A model generated the notes under the pieces. It searched no databases. It saw nothing but the letters and a program-made list of their open reading frames with translations, and was not told the DNA's origin. From Hydrogenophilus sp. (GTDB lineage Bacteria > Pseudomonadota > Gammaproteobacteria > Burkholderiales > Thiobacillaceae): DNA of 64,000 nucleotides. The stretch lies in the NCBI GenBank assembly GCA_020725265.1, contig DYFK01000001.1, positions 104,969-168,968 on the forward strand, in the 5' to 3' direction. How positions within the stretch are numbered: the stretch's first letter is position 1; every line of letters begins with the position of its first letter. Both the position numbers and the translations under genes were made by a program. Positions 41,871-50,875 of the stretch are shown here, one piece after another.

Positions 41871-43313
41871 TTACCGGTTGTAGGTACCCGTTTCAGCCTT
41901 GTGCACCACGCTACCCATGTAGTTGCTCAGGCCACCCGCGAGGGTGTTCTCACTGGTAAAAGCCGAGTAGCCGATGACCGGCAGGCCAACCAGGGTGTCG
42001 TAGGACGGAGTACCAACACCAGCAACGGTGGCATCGCCCGGCAGCAGCGCGCGGCCGCTATCGAACCAAGAACCGTCGTCATTGGCATCACCGGTGAAGG
42101 TGATCTTCATCCAGCCCAGCTCAAAGCCGGAGGCCAGCTGGATGCTGTTGTTGGTGTAAACGGCACCGTACAGCGAAGCCGCGCTACCGGTGCCATCACG
42201 CTTGATGGAAACGGTGTTGACTTCGTGACACAGGTTCAGGCCAGGGTTGCCCGGGGGCAGCGGAGAGAAGTCACCTTCGGTCACGACGGTGGTGTTCTCT
42301 TCACGATCCCAGTAATCGACGGCGATCGGGTCGCAGGACTCGGCGGACGACGTGTTCCACTTGGCGGAGAACGGACGCGCCGTATTCGGGCCGTTGACGT
42401 AGAAACGCTTGGTCGGGAAGGTCACAACCCAGTTGGTGCTGGAGTTACGGCCGCTATCCACAACGTAGTCGTTCATGATGGCGCTGCGCATCAGCACGGC
42501 GGAAACCGGGTCGACCGGCTGGGCGCGAGTAGCGTCCGGAGCCCAATCGATGGCCATGCCATCACGGATCAGCACGGCATCGGTGCCAACCTGTTCCAGC
42601 GACGGCAGCAGGCTGCCCGGAGGCGTGTGCTGACCACCGTCCAGAGCGGACCAGAAGTTGTCCAGCGCGACGGCGTCATAGGTGGTGCGCAGACCGCTGC
42701 CCACGGAGATGGTGGTGCCGTAGCCATACAGGCCACCGGTCGGAGCAACGACGTTGCCAGACTGGTTCAGCAGACCGCCGGAAGCGGCGGCGGTACGGAC
42801 CGTGCCGCAGTTGCCGGGAACGCCATTGACGTGCTTGATCGCGGTAACCAGGGTGGAGTGAACCACGTTACCCATCTCGATCAACTCGATGTAGCCCTCG
42901 CGAGTACGCGCGGTGGTGCGCCAAGCGGTGGCATCGGTCACGTACTGGTAGTTCCGGAACTCGATACCGGAGGAGGTCACCTGACCGGACGTGCAGGACG
43001 TATCCGTGGTCATGATGGCGGCGCCAGAATCGGTACGGAAGATCTTGGCGCTCCACTCGTCATACGGGGACAGGTAGAGGTTGAAGTCCAGAACTTCCTG
43101 GCTGTTCATGCCTTCCAGGATACGGACCTTGACGGCCTTGGTCGTGTTCTGGGTGTTCACGACGCTGACGTAGGTTTCGTAACCATTCTGAACGGTGTAG
43201 TACGGATAGAGCAGGACTTGCCCGGTGCCGTCCGGGTTGACGTGCACAGCTTGTGCGGAGCCTGCAACGCCAAGACCGGCCAGCATGGCAGCAGAGAGAA
43301 GTTTCATCTTCAT
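41871..43313 (-). CDS. conserved secreted/surface protein, probably abundant
   Basis: 480 aa with signal peptide MKMKLLSAAMLAGLGVAGSA, cleaved near AQA-VHV. The mature start VNPDGTGQVLLYPYYTVQNG and the following VSVVNTQNTTKAVKVRILEG, FNLYLSPYDEW are features I associate with a family of uncharacterised exported proteins in beta- and gammaproteobacteria. Several cysteines are present; there are no membrane segments after the signal. Codon choice is noticeably less GC-heavy and more uniform (AAC, GTC, GGT mix) than in neighbours, which fits high expression. The ATG at 43313 follows AAGGGAA; the track start at 43637 is far upstream of any ribosome-binding site. Role unknown. Confidence 0.82.
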   Translation of the reverse strand: MKMKLLSAAMLAGLGVAGSAQAVHVNPDGTGQVLLYPYYTVQNGYETYVSVVNTQNTTKAVKVRILEGMNSQEVLDFNLYLSPYDEWSAKIFRTDSGAAIMTTDTSCTSGQVTSSGIEFRNYQYVTDATAWRTTARTREGYIELIEMGNVVHSTLVTAIKHVNGVPGNCGTVRTAAASGGLLNQSGNVVAPTGGLYGYGTTISVGSGLRTTYDAVALDNFWSALDGGQHTPPGSLLPSLEQVGTDAVLIRDGMAIDWAPDATRAQPVDPVSAVLMRSAIMNDYVVDSGRNSSTNWVVTFPTKRFYVNGPNTARPFSAKWNTSSAESCDPIAVDYWDREENTTVVTEGDFSPLPPGNPGLNLCHEVNTVSIKRDGTGSAASLYGAVYTNNSIQLASGFELGWMKITFTGDANDDGSWFDSGRALLPGDATVAGVGTPSYDTLVGLPVIGYSAFTSENTLAGGLSNYMGSVVHKAETGTYNR

Positions 43314-43669
43314 CGCATGGTTCCCTTGCGTGGTTGAGAAAAATTTGGAGCCTAACAACAAGCCGGGCTCACAACCCAGACTCGTGGGGGCGAGTATCTC
43401 ACAAGGCCCCTGAGCCGCGTCAAGCTTGCGGCCGCTTCCTTCAATTACTTGTTCCATCTTCGATGTTGCGCCCGAACAACAAGGATTCATCAATCGAAAT
43501 GGGCCAAACATCTTGTGACAGATTAAACCAGTCTTGTGTGGTTTCAAGGCGACGGCGCGATTGATCGATGACGGATACGGAATTTGTTGCAACTTCGTCA
43601 CCAACCCGGCTGACGGCGCGGATTGGATTTCATCCACACCGCGCCCTCATGACCACCGCCATTTCCGGC
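43314..43669. other. intergenic region between surface-protein gene and small secreted-protein gene
   Basis: 356 bases without a supported gene. It is more AT-rich than the surroundings and holds the candidate promoter described below. Track ORFs over it are short and have no coding look. Confidence 0.6.
43393..43423 (-). promoter_or_regulatory. candidate sigma-70 promoter of the surface-protein gene
   Basis: On the minus strand TTGACG (43418–43423) is followed after 19 bases by GATACT (43393–43398). The -35 is good, the -10 matches four of six and the spacer is long. Transcription would begin about 75 bases before the ATG at 43313. Confidence 0.38.
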
Positions 43670-44125
43670 CTAGATCTGATACCGCCACCATTGCCCATCC
43701 AGGCGTACCCAGGTATCCGGAACGATCGAACTGGACTCGCCCTTGATTACGGTCCGCCCGGTATCCAGATCCCGGTAGGTCAGCCGGACTTCCGCGCTAC
43801 AGCGGTCTTCCTGCTGGCATTCGACCTTGAGCACGCTGGCGGATATGAACCTGGCGATCGGCTGGGTGCGCACGACGTGGCGTTCATATCGGGTGCGCTG
43901 ACGGTATCCCGGCGTCATCAGATCGTAGGTGCCGCGATAGTCTTCCGCGACCACCGCGTTCCAGTACGCCTGCACACGCTCGGCGACCAATTCCTCCACG
44001 GTCTTGGTTTTTTCCACCGCCTCGGCGGGCGGTTCAGCCACGGTTTCGGCGGCCTTCGACATGGCCGATCCACCCATCAGAACGCCGGCAAGAACGACAA
44101 AAGCAACACGATGCAATGCACTCAC
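43670..44125 (-). CDS. small secreted hypothetical protein
   Basis: 151 aa with a GTG start at 44125, supported by AGGAG seven bases upstream. A signal peptide (HRVAFVVLAGVLMGGSAMSK) leads into an acidic linker rich in Glu/Ala/Val. The mature part contains VQAYWNAVVAEDYRGTYDLM and YRDLDTGRTVIKG, ending WVRLDGQWWRYQI. The helix-then-beta-sheet outline with aromatic C-terminus is like NTF2/SnoaL-type folds, which is only an impression. Two cysteines (C109/C115 region, VECQQEDRCS) could form a disulphide. No family recognised. Confidence 0.75.
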   Translation of the reverse strand: MSALHRVAFVVLAGVLMGGSAMSKAAETVAEPPAEAVEKTKTVEELVAERVQAYWNAVVAEDYRGTYDLMTPGYRQRTRYERHVVRTQPIARFISASVLKVECQQEDRCSAEVRLTYRDLDTGRTVIKGESSSIVPDTWVRLDGQWWRYQI

Positions 44126-44198
44126 AACACACTCCTATTAGTAAATAGCAGCCCACCCGGAAGCGCCGTGGGCATTTTCCCTATTTCCGGCGGCGGTT

Positions 44199-44219
44199 GA
44201 ACGGCTTTCAAAGCCGTTC
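44199..44219. repeat. perfect inverted repeat downstream of the lytic transglycosylase gene
   Basis: GAACGGCTTT and AAAGCCGTTC flank a single C. No T-run follows on either strand, so it is at best a weak terminator for the minus-strand gene ending at 44285, or a protein-binding site. A second, shorter stem (GCCCAC/GTGGGC, 44151–44173) lies between it and the GTG start at 44125. Confidence 0.5.
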
Positions 44220-44284
44220 GAACGGCGCCTTCCATGCTCCCGTTTTGCTGGCTCAACCTGCCGTGACCCGGCCGGACGTGGACA

Positions 44285-44884
44285 TCAAAGGGTTACGCGG
44301 AGTTTCTCATACAGCCGCAACACCTTGGGCACGTAGGCCAAGGTCTCGCGGTAGGGGGGGATTTTGCGGCCGTGGCGGATGACGGCGTTCTCACCGGCGT
44401 TGTAGGCCGCCAGCGCCAGTTCGAGGTTGTCGCCGAACAGGTCGAGCAGGTCTCGCAGATAGCGGGTGCCGCCCCGGATGTTCTGGGCTGGATCGAAGGC
44501 ATCGGCAACTTCATAACGTTTGGCGGTGCCGGGCATCAGTTGCATGAGCCCCTGGGCGCCGACTCGGGACACGGCCCTGGGGTTGTAGCCGGACTCGGCG
44601 GTGATGACGGCGTGGACGAGTGCCTTGTCGACACCGAACTCCTCGGCGGCCGCCTCGACATGTGGCGCGAACTCGGCGGCACGGCCGGTTTGTGGCGAGG
44701 CCTTGGCGCGGTTGTCGGCGGCTTCGGCTTTCAGCAAGGCGAAGATGAGTTGAAAGCCGTTGTGCGAGGGCACATTGGTGTAATGCACGACGCCATCGGC
44801 GTCGGTATAGGTGTAGACGTCCGCGCGCGCGCCGGCTCCGGCCAGCATGGAGGCGATGAGAAGCGCGCGGATGGCGATGATCAT
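44285..44884 (-). CDS. lytic transglycosylase (SLT domain) with N-terminal DUF4124-like segment
   Basis: 199 aa exported enzyme that cleaves peptidoglycan glycan strands. The signal peptide is IRALLIASMLAGAGARA. Next is a short DUF4124-like stretch (DVYTYTDADGVVHYTNVPSH) thought to bind the wall. The SLT domain has the catalytic Glu in VITAESGYNP, then GAQGLMQLMPGTAKRYEV, NIRGGTRYLRDLL and LALAAYNAGENAV. The ATG at 44884 is chosen to give the signal peptide; the track ORF starts at 45133 through non-coding DNA. It stands alone after the nine-gene operon. Confidence 0.92.
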   Translation of the reverse strand: MIIAIRALLIASMLAGAGARADVYTYTDADGVVHYTNVPSHNGFQLIFALLKAEAADNRAKASPQTGRAAEFAPHVEAAAEEFGVDKALVHAVITAESGYNPRAVSRVGAQGLMQLMPGTAKRYEVADAFDPAQNIRGGTRYLRDLLDLFGDNLELALAAYNAGENAVIRHGRKIPPYRETLAYVPKVLRLYEKLRVTL

Positions 44885-45125
44885 GACGATATAGATATAT
44901 GGGATGGGCGGAGCCGCGGGTTGCCGTACATGGAACAATTTCACCGAGAATTGTTCCCAACCCTTTGATTTTACGTAATAGCCACTCGATCCTGAAAGAT
45001 CAGCCCAGGTATGGACCGACAGCGCGCCACGGGTTGTGGTCGATTCGCCCGATGCCCACCGGACACCATCCCATCGCGGGCGGGCGGGAATCCGGCATGC
45101 AGGCACTCGCCCGATTGCGCTGGCC

Positions 45126-45141
45126 TCCCGCATGCGCGGGA
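45126..45141. repeat. degenerate REP-like hairpin
   Basis: TCCCGC-ATGC-GCGGGA, flanked by ...GCGGGAATGACGG, the usual wording of dispersed palindromes in many proteobacteria. A partial second copy (GGCGGGAATCCGG) lies about 50 bases to the left. It occupies the gap between the CNP1-like gene and the lytic transglycosylase, and shares its GCGGGAAT core with the repeat at 38731. Confidence 0.55.
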
Positions 45142-45163
45142 ATGACGGAGCTTGGATGCCGAA

Positions 45164-45709
45164 TCAGTAATCCCGCTGGTACTGGCCGCCGCTGTCGAGC
45201 AGCCGGCGTATGGTCGGCAGGTGATTGGGCGCTTCGACCGTGCAGAAGTAGTGGAAGAACAACTCGCGGTGATAGCCGCCGGACAGACGGGCCTGGATGG
45301 GTTCCCAACGGGCGTTGCGGTTGCGCGACCATTCCCCGTCGGTAGCCTGCTTGCGGCCGAACGCATAGAGCTTGCGTTCCCCGGTTTCGCAACGCATGCC
45401 TTCGAAACTGACGTTTTCCGCGCCGGTCGCGCTCCGGATGACCATGACGTAACGGACGACACCGTCCTCGCCGGCGGACAGCGAAGCGCGATCGACGAAA
45501 TAGCGATGACTGGTGGTACCGCCGATCTCGACGCGGACCAGATTGCGGTCCTCCGGATAAGCCGGCAGGCGCGCCTGGATTTCGTTCCAGGTCCTGGCCT
45601 CTCCCTCGAAGTCCCGTTCAAACTCGCCCCAGTTGGCGGCGGTGGCGGCGGCGGTGGCCGTCCCAACCAGAAAAGGGGTGATCAGGGTGGCGGCGATGAA
45701 GTGGCGCAT
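45164..45709 (-). CDS. CNP1-like family exported protein
   Basis: 181 aa. Signal peptide MRHFIAATLITPFLVGTATA. The mature part, with WGEFERDFEGEARTWNEIQA, RVEIGGTTSHRYFVDRASLS, VRYVMVIRSATGAENVSFEG and a C-terminal YHRELFFHYFCT, follows the CNP1-like domain pattern, which is common in betaproteobacteria. Function is unknown. It begins 9 bases after the xerC stop and closes the operon. Confidence 0.82.
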   Translation of the reverse strand: MRHFIAATLITPFLVGTATAAATAANWGEFERDFEGEARTWNEIQARLPAYPEDRNLVRVEIGGTTSHRYFVDRASLSAGEDGVVRYVMVIRSATGAENVSFEGMRCETGERKLYAFGRKQATDGEWSRNRNARWEPIQARLSGGYHRELFFHYFCTVEAPNHLPTIRRLLDSGGQYQRDY

Positions 45710-45718
45710 GCGGTGTTC

Positions 45719-46645
45719 CTATTTCTTTCTGGCGCGCGGGTGTGCCTGGTCATAAACCCGGGCGAGATGCTGGAAATCGAGGTGGGTATAAATCTGGGTG
45801 GAAGAAAGGCTGGCATGGCCGAGCATTTCCTGGACCGCGCGCAGGTCACCGGAAGATTGCAGGACATGGCTGGCGAAGGCATGACGCAAGGCATGCGGAT
45901 GGACGTGGCCGTCCACCTGTTGCCTGGCCGCCATGGCGCGCAGCGCGACATGCACGCCGGAGGCGGAGATGCGGGCGCCACGCCGGCCGACAAACAGCGG
46001 CTCGTCGCCGATATTCGGCGCGAGCACCCGCGCGCGCGCCGGCAGCCAGTTCCGCAATGCCGCCAGCGCCTGACGGCCGACCGGCACGACCCGGGTCCGG
46101 GCTCCCTTGCCGGTCACCCTGGCCTGGGCTACATCGAGATCGATATCGCCGACGTTCAATCCGATCAGTTCGGCGCGACGCAGGCCGGAGGAATACATCA
46201 GCTCGAACATGGCCAGGTCGCGGATGGCCCAGACATCGTCGGCCGGCGCGTCGAGCAGACGCGCCATCTGGTCGACCGACAAGGCGTTGGGCAGTTTTCT
46301 TTCACCCTTGGGCGGGTGCAGGCCAAGGCACGGGTTGGCCTCGACCTCGCCCTGGCGGGCCAGATACCGGAAAAATCCGCGCCACGCCGACAATATCCGC
46401 GCCAGCGTTTTCGGCGCCATGCCGCGCGCGTGCAGGGTGGCGAGCGCCCGGCGCAGATCGTGTCCGGCCAGACCGGCCGGTTCGGTTTCGCCCAGACATT
46501 CGCGCAGGTGCCGCAGATCGTAGGCGTAGCCGGCGACGGTGGCGGGACTGTAGCGACGCGCCGTCAGGGCGGCGAGATAGGCGGCGATCCGACGCGACAG
46601 CGGCCCCGTCCCGACCGGATCGTCGACCACCACGGCATCCGCCAT
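45719..46645 (-). CDS. xerC: tyrosine recombinase XerC
   Basis: 308 aa site-specific recombinase that resolves chromosome dimers at dif with XerD. The N-terminal SAM-like domain (YLAALTARRYSPATVAGYAY) is followed by the catalytic set. The residues are Arg in SSGLRRAEL, His and Arg in HPHALRHAFASH, His in LGHASLSSTQ and the nucleophile Tyr in QIYTHLDF. Position after dapF and the DUF484 gene is the classical xerC context, so XerC and not XerD. Length is normal. Confidence 0.95.
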   Translation of the reverse strand: MADAVVVDDPVGTGPLSRRIAAYLAALTARRYSPATVAGYAYDLRHLRECLGETEPAGLAGHDLRRALATLHARGMAPKTLARILSAWRGFFRYLARQGEVEANPCLGLHPPKGERKLPNALSVDQMARLLDAPADDVWAIRDLAMFELMYSSGLRRAELIGLNVGDIDLDVAQARVTGKGARTRVVPVGRQALAALRNWLPARARVLAPNIGDEPLFVGRRGARISASGVHVALRAMAARQQVDGHVHPHALRHAFASHVLQSSGDLRAVQEMLGHASLSSTQIYTHLDFQHLARVYDQAHPRARKK

Positions 46646-46655
46646 CAGCCCGCCA

Positions 46656-47315
46656 TCAGAGAAAACGCGAACAGGCGGCGCCGGTCAGTTCCGCCAGCCA
46701 GGACAGGTACAGCGTGCCCATTTCCGGATAGAAACGCTTGGCGTCCTCCGAGGCCAGCACCAGCAGGCCGTTCAGGTTGTCCTCGCGCAGCGGCGCCAGC
46801 GCGAACGATTTCTGATGCTCGCCGATGGTACCGAACCAGGCGCGGATTTCATCGGGTACATCGGCGCCACAACGCGGATGCGTGAGACCGGTCATCAGCA
46901 CTTGGATGTCCGCGCTGACCCGCGAGAACTCCGGCAGGCCGGCCAACGCCTCGGGCGTGTCGTCGGTCCACAGGCGGATGCTGGCATGCGGCACCACGAA
47001 ACTGTCGGACAACGACAGGTACAGCGTCTGGAACACCGCCTCCAGGCCGCGCGCGCGCATCAGGCCGAGAGAAAGTTTGTGCAGCTTTTCACCGATGGCA
47101 TCGTTTTCCTCGGCGAACTGGATGAACTCGCGCAGCTTCAACTCCAGGCCGCGCGATTTGTCGCGCAGCGCCAGCACCTGGCGCTCGCCAAGCGAGATGG
47201 CCTGGCCGCTGAACGGGTGCGGCACCGTGATGTTCGCCAGCAACTCAGGGTGACCGACGAAGAAATCCGGATTGAGATTGAGAAATTCGCCGATCTGTTC
47301 GGGAGTGATGTTCAT
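46656..47315 (-). CDS. DUF484 family protein
   Basis: 219 aa, cytosolic. N-terminal [20 protein letters not shown] and [20 protein letters not shown] are hallmarks of DUF484, followed by a GAF-like region ([33 protein letters not shown]). The role is not known, but the gene lies between dapF and xerC in many beta- and gammaproteobacteria, as here. The ATG at 47315 overlaps the dapF stop (ATGA); the track start at 47387 is inside dapF. Confidence 0.93.
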   Translation of the reverse strand: MNITPEQIGEFLNLNPDFFVGHPELLANITVPHPFSGQAISLGERQVLALRDKSRGLELKLREFIQFAEENDAIGEKLHKLSLGLMRARGLEAVFQTLYLSLSDSFVVPHASIRLWTDDTPEALAGLPEFSRVSADIQVLMTGLTHPRCGADVPDEIRAWFGTIGEHQKSFALAPLREDNLNGLLVLASEDAKRFYPEMGTLYLSWLAELTGAACSRFL

Positions 47316-48163
47316 GTTTCGATCTCGCCTTGGAAAACGGTGACCGCCGGGCCGGTCAGGAATACGGGCTGGTCGGCGCCTGCCCAATGGATGGTGAGGT
47401 CGCCTCCGCGCGCGTGGACCAGCACGGTGTCATCGAGCAGACCGCGCAGGATGCCGGCGACCACGGCCGCGCAAGCGCCAGTGCCGCAAGCCAGGGTCTC
47501 GCCGGCGCCGCGCTCGAATACGCGCAAGACAACCTCCCGTCGATGCATAACCTGCATGAAGCCGACATTGACCCGTTCGGGAAACGCCGGATGACGTTCC
47601 ACGCGCGTGCCCAGCTCGGCCACCGGCGCGGCCTCGACATTGCAGACCACGCGCACCGCGTGCGGATTGCCCATGGACAGCACGGTCAACTCGACCGGCT
47701 CGCCATCGACATCGAGCACATGGGTATTGGGCATCGCCGGAACCGCCGGTGCCGCCAGCGCGGGCAGGAACGGAATCTCGATCGGCGCGAAACGCGGCGG
47801 CCCCATGTCGACGGTGACGCGGCCATCGTCCTCCAGACGCGGCACGATCACGCCGGCGGCGGTTTCCACCCGGATCTCGCGCTTCGCGGTCAGTCCCTGA
47901 TCGTGCACGAAGCGCGCGAAACAGCGCGCGCCGTTGCCGCATTGCTGAACCTCGCCGCCGTCGGCGTTGAAGATGCGGTAGCGGAAATCGCAATCCGCCC
48001 GCGTCGCCGACTCGACCAACAGGATCTGGTCGCAGCCGATCCCGAAATGGCGATCGGCGATGTCGCGGTATTGCGCGGGCGTCAACGCGACCCGCTGACG
48101 AACGCCGTCGAACACGACGAAATCGTTGCCGGCGCCCTGCATTTTGGTGAAACGCAATCTCAT
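47312..48163 (-). CDS. dapF: diaminopimelate epimerase
   Basis: 283 aa. Interconverts LL- and meso-diaminopimelate for lysine and peptidoglycan synthesis. The N-terminus [17 protein letters not shown] and both active-site cysteines (CGNGARC and [10 protein letters not shown]) are present, along with [10 protein letters not shown]. The track start at 48235 is an extension; the ATG at 48163 gives the conserved start and lies 10 bases after the YqaA-like gene. Confidence 0.96.
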   Translation of the reverse strand: MRLRFTKMQGAGNDFVVFDGVRQRVALTPAQYRDIADRHFGIGCDQILLVESATRADCDFRYRIFNADGGEVQQCGNGARCFARFVHDQGLTAKREIRVETAAGVIVPRLEDDGRVTVDMGPPRFAPIEIPFLPALAAPAVPAMPNTHVLDVDGEPVELTVLSMGNPHAVRVVCNVEAAPVAELGTRVERHPAFPERVNVGFMQVMHRREVVLRVFERGAGETLACGTGACAAVVAGILRGLLDDTVLVHARGGDLTIHWAGADQPVFLTGPAVTVFQGEIET

Positions 48164-48173
48164 GACGTCCAGT

Positions 48174-48704
48174 TTACCAGCCCATATGCAGGAAATAGGC
48201 GGTGTAGAACGCCAGCCAGCAAAGGGCCAGGACACCCGGACCCCAGGCTTCCGGCAGGCGACGGGCGATGGCGTGGGTCAGCCAGACGATCAGGACGAAA
48301 CGCAGCGCGCGCGCCGGTACGCTGACCAGCAGAAACGCCGCGAAAGGCAGCGCCTGCTGGCCGGCCGCCACGGCATAGAGCTTGTAGGGCACGCCGGTCA
48401 GCGGACCCAGGAACAATGCGCCCAAGCCATGTTCAGCCAGGCTGTCATGCACCTGCCGCCACATGGCGGCGTGGATGGCCGGCACCCGGTCGAGCGCGAG
48501 CCACGCGAAATCGGGCGCGACCGCCCCCCATGCATACATGGCCGCGCCACCGGCGAGGGCGCCGGCGGTGGCCCAGAAGCTGGCGCGCAGGGCGGCGCGC
48601 CGGTGCCTGAGCGCGATGGCGGAGAGCAATACGTCGGGGACGATGAAGAACGCCTCGGCGAATCCCCAGGCAGCGGCGAATCTACCGGCTCGCGGCGGTT
48701 TCAT
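48174..48704 (-). CDS. YqaA/DedA-like small membrane protein
   Basis: 176 aa with four to five hydrophobic helices. The N-terminal [20 protein letters not shown] and the glycine-rich [15 protein letters not shown] are like the YqaA branch of the DedA/VTT family (proteins of inner-membrane lipid homeostasis and flipping). The ATG at 48704 lies inside the end of the acyltransferase gene (23-base overlap). A lipid-related role fits its three upstream neighbours. Confidence 0.78.
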   Translation of the reverse strand: MKPPRAGRFAAAWGFAEAFFIVPDVLLSAIALRHRRAALRASFWATAGALAGGAAMYAWGAVAPDFAWLALDRVPAIHAAMWRQVHDSLAEHGLGALFLGPLTGVPYKLYAVAAGQQALPFAAFLLVSVPARALRFVLIVWLTHAIARRLPEAWGPGVLALCWLAFYTAYFLHMGW

Positions 48705-49329
48705 GCGCTTCCGGGCGCGGCAGTTCACTGGCCAGCGCGCGCATGCGCGCCTCCAGCCCGGCCAGGAAATCGGTTTCGTCACCACGCATGGCCTCGCCGA
48801 CGAAGACATCGCAGAAAAACGGCACCAGGATGGGATCGTCCTTGGGCAGGGCCTTGCCCAGGCCGTGCAGGAATACCGGCGTCACCGGCACTTCCGGCCG
48901 GCGCGCGGCGAGCACGGCGACGCCGCGCTTGAAGCGGCCGAGCACTTCCGGCTCGCCGCGACTGCCCTCCGGAAACAGGATCAGGATTTCGCCCCGGTCC
49001 AGCGCCTCCTCGCACGGTTTCAGCGGATCGCGGCCACCGTGGGTCTCCCGGGCGATGGGCAGGATGCCGATCACATTCAGGGCGAACCAGGCCACCAGAC
49101 GGTTGCGCAGGAAGTAATCGGCCGCCGCCACCGGCCGCAGCCTGGGCAGCAGGGCGACGGGAAACAGCGACACCAGCACCAGGGTGTCCAGGTGACTGTT
49201 GTGGTTGGCGGCGACGATGGCCGGGCCCTCCTTGGGCAGCCACCGCCGGTGGCGGACATTGAGGCCCAGCACCACCAGCGCGATGGGACGGGCAACGAGC
49301 AGCCAGAAGGCGAATCGGACCAGCCGCAT
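48682..49329 (-). CDS. 1-acyl-glycerol-3-phosphate acyltransferase-like (PlsC family)
   Basis: 215 aa. The acyltransferase motifs are NHNSHLDTLVL (the HxxxxD box written H-S-H-L-D with NHNS) and FPEGSRGEP (block III), with PVTPVFLHGLG later. An N-terminal hydrophobic helix (FAFWLLVARPIALVVLGL) anchors it to the membrane. The ATG at 49329 shares a base with the CdsA-like stop (TGATG). The track ORF begins 1 kb upstream in another frame. It should acylate a lysophospholipid or a related head-group lipid. Confidence 0.88.
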   Translation of the reverse strand: MRLVRFAFWLLVARPIALVVLGLNVRHRRWLPKEGPAIVAANHNSHLDTLVLVSLFPVALLPRLRPVAAADYFLRNRLVAWFALNVIGILPIARETHGGRDPLKPCEEALDRGEILILFPEGSRGEPEVLGRFKRGVAVLAARRPEVPVTPVFLHGLGKALPKDDPILVPFFCDVFVGEAMRGDETDFLAGLEARMRALASELPRPEAHETAASR

Positions 49330-50267
49330 CAGTAATGCAGGTAATACAGATAGTGGAAGAACAGTGGCGCGGTGAAGGTCAGGCTGTCGACGCGGTCGAG
49401 CACGCCGCCGTGGCCGGGAATCAGGCTGCCGCTGTCCTTGATGCCCAGGTCGCGCTTCAGGGCCGAGATGTTGACGTCGCCGACAAAACCGGCCAGACCG
49501 ATCAGCAAGCCCGCCACCGGCGCCTGCCAGCCGACCAGCGGCGTCAGCCAGGGCGCCAGCAGCCAGGCCGCCAGCGTGGTGGTGGCGATGCCGCCGACGA
49601 AGCCTTCCCAGGTCTTCTTCGGGCTGACCTTGGGGATGATCTTGTGGCGGCCCAGCGTCTTGCCCCAAACATACTGCGCGACATCGTTGAACTGGGTCAG
49701 GAACATCAGGAACAGCACCAGACCGGCGGCGCCGCCGGCGGGATTCACGTCCTCCGGCAGCGCCAGCAGGAAGGCCATGTGCGACAGGTTGAACACGGTC
49801 AGCATCAGGCCCCAGTGCAGGGAGCCGGCGGCGCGCAGGAAGCCGGCGGTCTCGCCAATCAGCACCATGCGCATCGGCAGCAGCAGGAACAGGTAGACCG
49901 GGATGAAGATGATGAACATGCCGTACCAGCCGATCGCCACCCACCAGAACTGCACCGGTATGGCCAGGTAGGCCCAGAACAGCACGCGCCGGTCGGCGCG
50001 GCGGGTGGGGATCAGCGACAGATATTCCTTGAGCGCGAGGAAGCTGACGAAACCCAGGAAGATCAGCGACAGGGTCGGAGACAACGCCATGGCGACCGCG
50101 AAGATGCCGGCCATCACCCACCAGGAATTCACGCGCGCGGCGAGTTCGCCGTAATCGCGCTCGGGATGCGCGCGCCGCAGCGCGAACACGATCAGGCTGG
50201 CAAGCAGCAGGATCGCGAAGATGCCGGCGAGGAAGGCAGCGGCGTTGGCGGTGAGCGCCGCGAACAT
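49329..50267 (-). CDS. CdsA-like phosphatidate cytidylyltransferase (YnbB-type)
   Basis: 312 aa with about eight hydrophobic helices. The full CTP-transferase signature is present near the C-terminus: SALKRDLGIKDSGSLIPGHG followed by GVLDRVDS, including the Mg-binding Asp residues. It makes CDP-diacylglycerol or a similar CDP-lipid from CTP. Placed beside a CDP-alcohol phosphatidyltransferase and a PlsC-like gene, it resembles E. coli ynbB more than the housekeeping cdsA, which usually lies with uppS, dxr and rseP. ATG at 50267. Confidence 0.9.
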   Translation of the reverse strand: MFAALTANAAAFLAGIFAILLLASLIVFALRRAHPERDYGELAARVNSWWVMAGIFAVAMALSPTLSLIFLGFVSFLALKEYLSLIPTRRADRRVLFWAYLAIPVQFWWVAIGWYGMFIIFIPVYLFLLLPMRMVLIGETAGFLRAAGSLHWGLMLTVFNLSHMAFLLALPEDVNPAGGAAGLVLFLMFLTQFNDVAQYVWGKTLGRHKIIPKVSPKKTWEGFVGGIATTTLAAWLLAPWLTPLVGWQAPVAGLLIGLAGFVGDVNISALKRDLGIKDSGSLIPGHGGVLDRVDSLTFTAPLFFHYLYYLHY

Positions 50268-50875
50268 CAGACCGCGCCCTCGGCCAAGCCGCGCCGGGCA
50301 CGGTTCACCACGGTCCAGACCGACAGGGCCAGGACGACGGCGAGCACGCCATCGAGCCAGCCGCCGGCCGGCGCGCCCAGGCCCAGGACGAGGCCGAGCG
50401 CGCCGAATACCAGGGCACGGTCGCTCTTGCCCATCGGCCCGTCATAGCGTCGACTGGCGCCCAAGGTCTGGCTCAGCACGCCGGTCATTTCGCCAAGCGT
50501 GGCCAGCACGACGATGCCCACCACCAGAACCGGCGAAAACCCGGCCACCAGCGCCAGCGGCAGATACAGGGCCGCGTCGGAAACGACGTCGCCGAGTTCG
50601 TTGAGCACGGCGCCCAGGCGCGATTTCTGGCCGTGTTCGCGCGCCAGCATGCCGTCGATGGCATTGAGCGCCATGCGCGCGAACAGCACGCCGGGCAGCA
50701 GCAACAGCCAGCGCGTGTCGTCCGGCCACAGGGCGATGACCACGCCGGTGGCGATCGACAACAGCATGGCGGCGAGGGTGACCTGATTGGCGGTGACGCC
50801 AACGCGGGCCAGCCCGCGCACCAGCGGCCGCAGCAAATTCTGGAAAGCGGGTTTCAGATCGTGGACGCTGGGCAT
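50267..50875 (-). CDS. CDP-alcohol phosphatidyltransferase family protein (YnbA-type) with altered signature
   Basis: 202 aa with about six hydrophobic helices. The family signature is D-x2-D-G-x2-A-R-x8-G-x3-D-x3-D. Here it reads N71-A-I-D74-G-M-L-A-R then G88-A-V-L-N92-E-L-G-D96, so the first and third Asp are Asn. It still fits a membrane enzyme that swaps CMP for an alcohol. I assume the substitution is a property of a subfamily and not loss of function. The ATG at 50875 lies inside the end of the upstream gene; the stop shares a base with the CdsA-like start (TGATG). Confidence 0.85.
   Translation of the reverse strand: MPSVHDLKPAFQNLLRPLVRGLARVGVTANQVTLAAMLLSIATGVVIALWPDDTRWLLLLPGVLFARMALNAIDGMLAREHGQKSRLGAVLNELGDVVSDAALYLPLALVAGFSPVLVVGIVVLATLGEMTGVLSQTLGASRRYDGPMGKSDRALVFGALGLVLGLGAPAGGWLDGVLAVVLALSVWTVVNRARRGLAEGAV

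Noticed and set aside
45061-45150. GC-rich palindromic sequence as a terminator of the CNP1-like operon
   Set aside because: It has no T-run and its wording matches dispersed REP-like palindromes; recorded as repeat instead.
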